DNA from: Streptomyces sp. B21-105 | GTDB taxonomy: Bacteria > Actinomycetota > Actinomycetes > Streptomycetales > Streptomycetaceae | Length of the DNA: 64,000 nt | NCBI RefSeq assembly: GCF_036898465.1 | Contig: NZ_JARUMJ010000001.1 | Span: 1-64,000, forward strand | Reading direction: 5' to 3' | Part shown: piece after piece, positions 62,311 to 64,000 of the stretch | Position numbering within the stretch: position 1 is the first letter of the stretch | How the letters are laid out: each line of letters begins with the position of its first letter | Notes under the pieces: generated by a model | Seen by the model: only the letters and a program-made list of their open reading frames with translations | The model's database searches: none | Told to the model about the DNA's origin: nothing | Position numbers and translations under genes: made by a program

Positions 62311-62787
62311 TTACGACCGTGCGGGCCCCTGCACCGGGCCGCGTGCGGAGTGGGCCAACAGCTTGGTCACCAGCTCGCGCAGGACCAGCCGCTCGACCGG
62401 GGTGAGCGGCTCCACGAGGTCGGCGGTGACCTGCGGGCCATGCGCGGCGAGGGCGCGTTCCAGCAGTTCACGCCCTTTCGGGGTGGCTTCCAGGAGCGCG
62501 GCCCGGCGGTCATCGGGGTGGGGGTGGCGAGCGAGCAGCCCGGCCCCCTCCATGCGGGCGATCAGCCGGGTCAGCCCGCCCGAGGTGAACGACAGGTCAT
62601 CGGCCAGGCGCGCGCTGGTGGTCCGGTTCTCCGGGTGGCGGGCCAGACGCAGGAGCACCTCGAACTCGGAACCGCCCAGCCCAGTGGCCTCGCGGATGGT
62701 GCGCTCGGCCTGTCCGCCGATCGCGTCCGTCAGTCGCAGGATGTCGCCGTACAGGACGACGGCCTCATCGTTCAGCAGCTCACCCAT
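62311..62787 (-). CDS. MarR-family regulator
   Basis: 158 residues from the ATG at 62787. Winged HTH: GLGGSEFEVLLRLARHPENR, TTSARLADDLSFTSGGLTRL (recognition helix), ARMEGAGLLARHPHPDDRRA (wing) and LLEATPKGRELLERALAAHG. It is divergent from the solute-binding protein gene at 62944. The AT-richer sequence AACTTGAAAATTGAAATAAA at 62859-62878 lies between them and is a possible binding site. Confidence 0.88.
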   Translation of the reverse strand: MGELLNDEAVVLYGDILRLTDAIGGQAERTIREATGLGGSEFEVLLRLARHPENRTTSARLADDLSFTSGGLTRLIARMEGAGLLARHPHPDDRRAALLEATPKGRELLERALAAHGPQVTADLVEPLTPVERLVLRELVTKLLAHSARGPVQGPARS

Positions 62788-62943
62788 AAAGCTGACGATA
62801 CAGCAATCCAGCAGACGTGCTGGGCACCAAGTCACCGCGCCACCGGGAGACATGACTAACTTGAAAATTGAAATAAAGCTGCGCAGGAAGGTATCTTCCT
62901 CACCGTCCATCGCACTGCAGCACCACACGGAAGGGGAACGTCC

Positions 62944-64000
62944 ATGTCGGTCGGACGACGTCAGGTACTCGCCGCAGGTTCACTCACGGCCGCCGGGGTC
63001 GCATTGGGCGCCGGAACGGGATACGCCGCGAAGCCCGGTGAGGAGGCCAAGAGCCTGAAACAGCTGTACCGCGAGGCGAAGGCGGAGGGCGGCACCCTCA
63101 CCGTCTACGCCGGCGGCGACACCGCCACCCAGCAGGACGGCAACAAGGCCGCCTTCGAGAAGGCGTTCCCCGGCATCACGCTGAACATCGTCGTGGATTA
63201 CAGCAAGTTCCACGACGCCCGCGTCGACAACCAGCTCGCCACCGGCTCCCTCGTCCCGGATGTCGTACAACTGCAGACCCTGCAGGACTTCCCCCGCTGG
63301 AAGCACGAAGGCGCCCTGCTCCCCTACAAGCCGGCCGGCTCCTCCCGCGTCCACCCGGCGTTCAAGGACCCCGACGGCGCGTGGACCGGCATCTTCGTCG
63401 ACGCCTTCTCCACCATCTACAACGTCGACAAGGCCGGCGGCACGACACCCGCCTCGGCCCGGGACCTCCTCGACCCACGCTGGAAGGGGAAGATCGTCTC
63501 GACCTATCCGAACGACGACGACGCGGTGCTGTACCTGTACAGCCTCGTCGTCGACAAGTACGGCTGGGAGTGGCTGCGGCGGTTCGTCGCCCAGGACGTG
63601 GCCTGGGTGCGAGGTACGCAGGAACCCGCGGACCGGGTCGAGGCGGGCAGCGCGGCCGTCGCACTGGGCACGGACGGCATGCTGACCCCGGCAGCGGGCG
63701 TGAAAACCCGCTTCGTCGTCCCGAAACACGACCCGTTCATGGCATGGGCCCAGCGCGCCGCCATCTTCAGGCACGCGAAGCACCCCGCCGCCGCGAAGCT
63801 GTACCTGAACTGGTGGCTGTCGAAACAAACGCAGTCCGACTTCTACATGTGGTCGGTGCGCACCGACGTCCAGCCCCATGCGGGCTACCGCCCCATCTGG
63901 GAGTACCGCAACGCCCACCTCGACGGTTTCGAGGACTTCATGGCCGATCGGGCTCTCGTCGAGCAGTTCAGGCAACAGCTCACGCTCTACGTCGGCGAGG
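62944..64000 (+). CDS. ABC transporter substrate-binding protein (3' end outside window)
   Basis: 352 codons are visible and the frame is still open at the window edge. A Tat-type signal (MSVGRRQVLAAGSLTAAGVA, cleavage near residue 29) precedes a type-2 periplasmic-binding fold of the iron/polyamine kind: GGTLTVYAGGDTATQQDGNK, FEKAFPGITLNIVVDYSKFH, VPDVVQLQTLQDFPRWKHEG, AFSTIYNVDKAGGTTPASAR, LLDPRWKGKIVSTYPNDDDA and AVALGTDGMLTPAAGVKTRF. The ligand is unknown. It is divergent from the MarR gene. Permease genes, if any, lie beyond the window. Confidence 0.85.
   Translation, partial: MSVGRRQVLAAGSLTAAGVALGAGTGYAAKPGEEAKSLKQLYREAKAEGGTLTVYAGGDTATQQDGNKAAFEKAFPGITLNIVVDYSKFHDARVDNQLATGSLVPDVVQLQTLQDFPRWKHEGALLPYKPAGSSRVHPAFKDPDGAWTGIFVDAFSTIYNVDKAGGTTPASARDLLDPRWKGKIVSTYPNDDDAVLYLYSLVVDKYGWEWLRRFVAQDVAWVRGTQEPADRVEAGSAAVALGTDGMLTPAAGVKTRFVVPKHDPFMAWAQRAAIFRHAKHPAAAKLYLNWWLSKQTQSDFYMWSVRTDVQPHAGYRPIWEYRNAHLDGFEDFMADRALVEQFRQQLTLYVGE

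Noticed and set aside
1..64000. CRISPR arrays, rRNA or tRNA genes
   Set aside because: No regularly spaced short repeats and no tRNA cloverleaf or rRNA core sequence were seen on either strand.

Overview
The window looks like the subterminal part of a linear Streptomyces replicon (chromosome arm or large linear plasmid). GC is very high, ribosome binding sites and start codons are actinobacterial, and the left edge carries tap and tpg, the telomere-associated protein and terminal protein that cap Streptomyces linear DNA. No rRNA, tRNA or CRISPR array was seen.

Layout. (1) 1-2721: tap (5' end outside the window), a possible 27-codon ORF, and tpg. (2) 2.7-9 kb: nested insertion sequences (IS256, ISL3, IS3, IS5-type), including an IS5-like unit that appears to carry an SRPBCC gene and an ArsR regulator as cargo. 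(3) 8.6-13 kb: a frameshifted HEAT-repeat gene, a broken tyrosine recombinase, a DNA ligase scrap and an IS630 scrap. (4) 13.0-22.8 kb: the best-preserved metabolic block, a carbohydrate-uptake locus with a LacI regulator, ABC importer (lipoprotein plus two permeases), GH43-like enzyme, secreted beta-helix protein with two C-terminal modules, GH29 alpha-L-fucosidase and a remnant of a GH31 enzyme. (5) 23.3-31.1 kb: three IS6-family copies in the same orientation. Between them lie an AI-2E-type membrane protein, an unknown anchored protein, a decapitated regulator and a two-gene operon of unknown function with an internal duplication. It ends in an IS110 scrap fused to the last ten codons of a second tpg. 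(6) 31.3-36.5 kb: DUF1963 protein, IS630, a very small ORF, a Tat-exported hydrolase, a MITE and a P450 remnant. (7) 36.9-44.9 kb: ABM monooxygenase with a divergent MocR regulator, a yczR/yczE-like pair, a DJ-1/PfpI protein, and a STAS plus MEDS/ATPase operon. (8) 44.9-47.7 kb: an IS3 element split by an IS30. (9) 47.8-64 kb: stress and small-molecule genes (MarR, NmrA, DoxX, pirin, ThuA, esterase, WYL regulator, MarR, solute-binding protein) mixed with pseudogenes (alcohol dehydrogenase, two AMP-ligases, PucR).

The overall picture is an arm that receives and loses DNA by IS activity. Intact accessory genes sit next to many remnants. The carbohydrate locus is the only long block that reads as a coherent pathway. 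The many single-base frameshifts could be real decay or, in part, homopolymer sequencing errors; raw reads would decide. Function calls come from reading the protein sequences by eye, without database searches.
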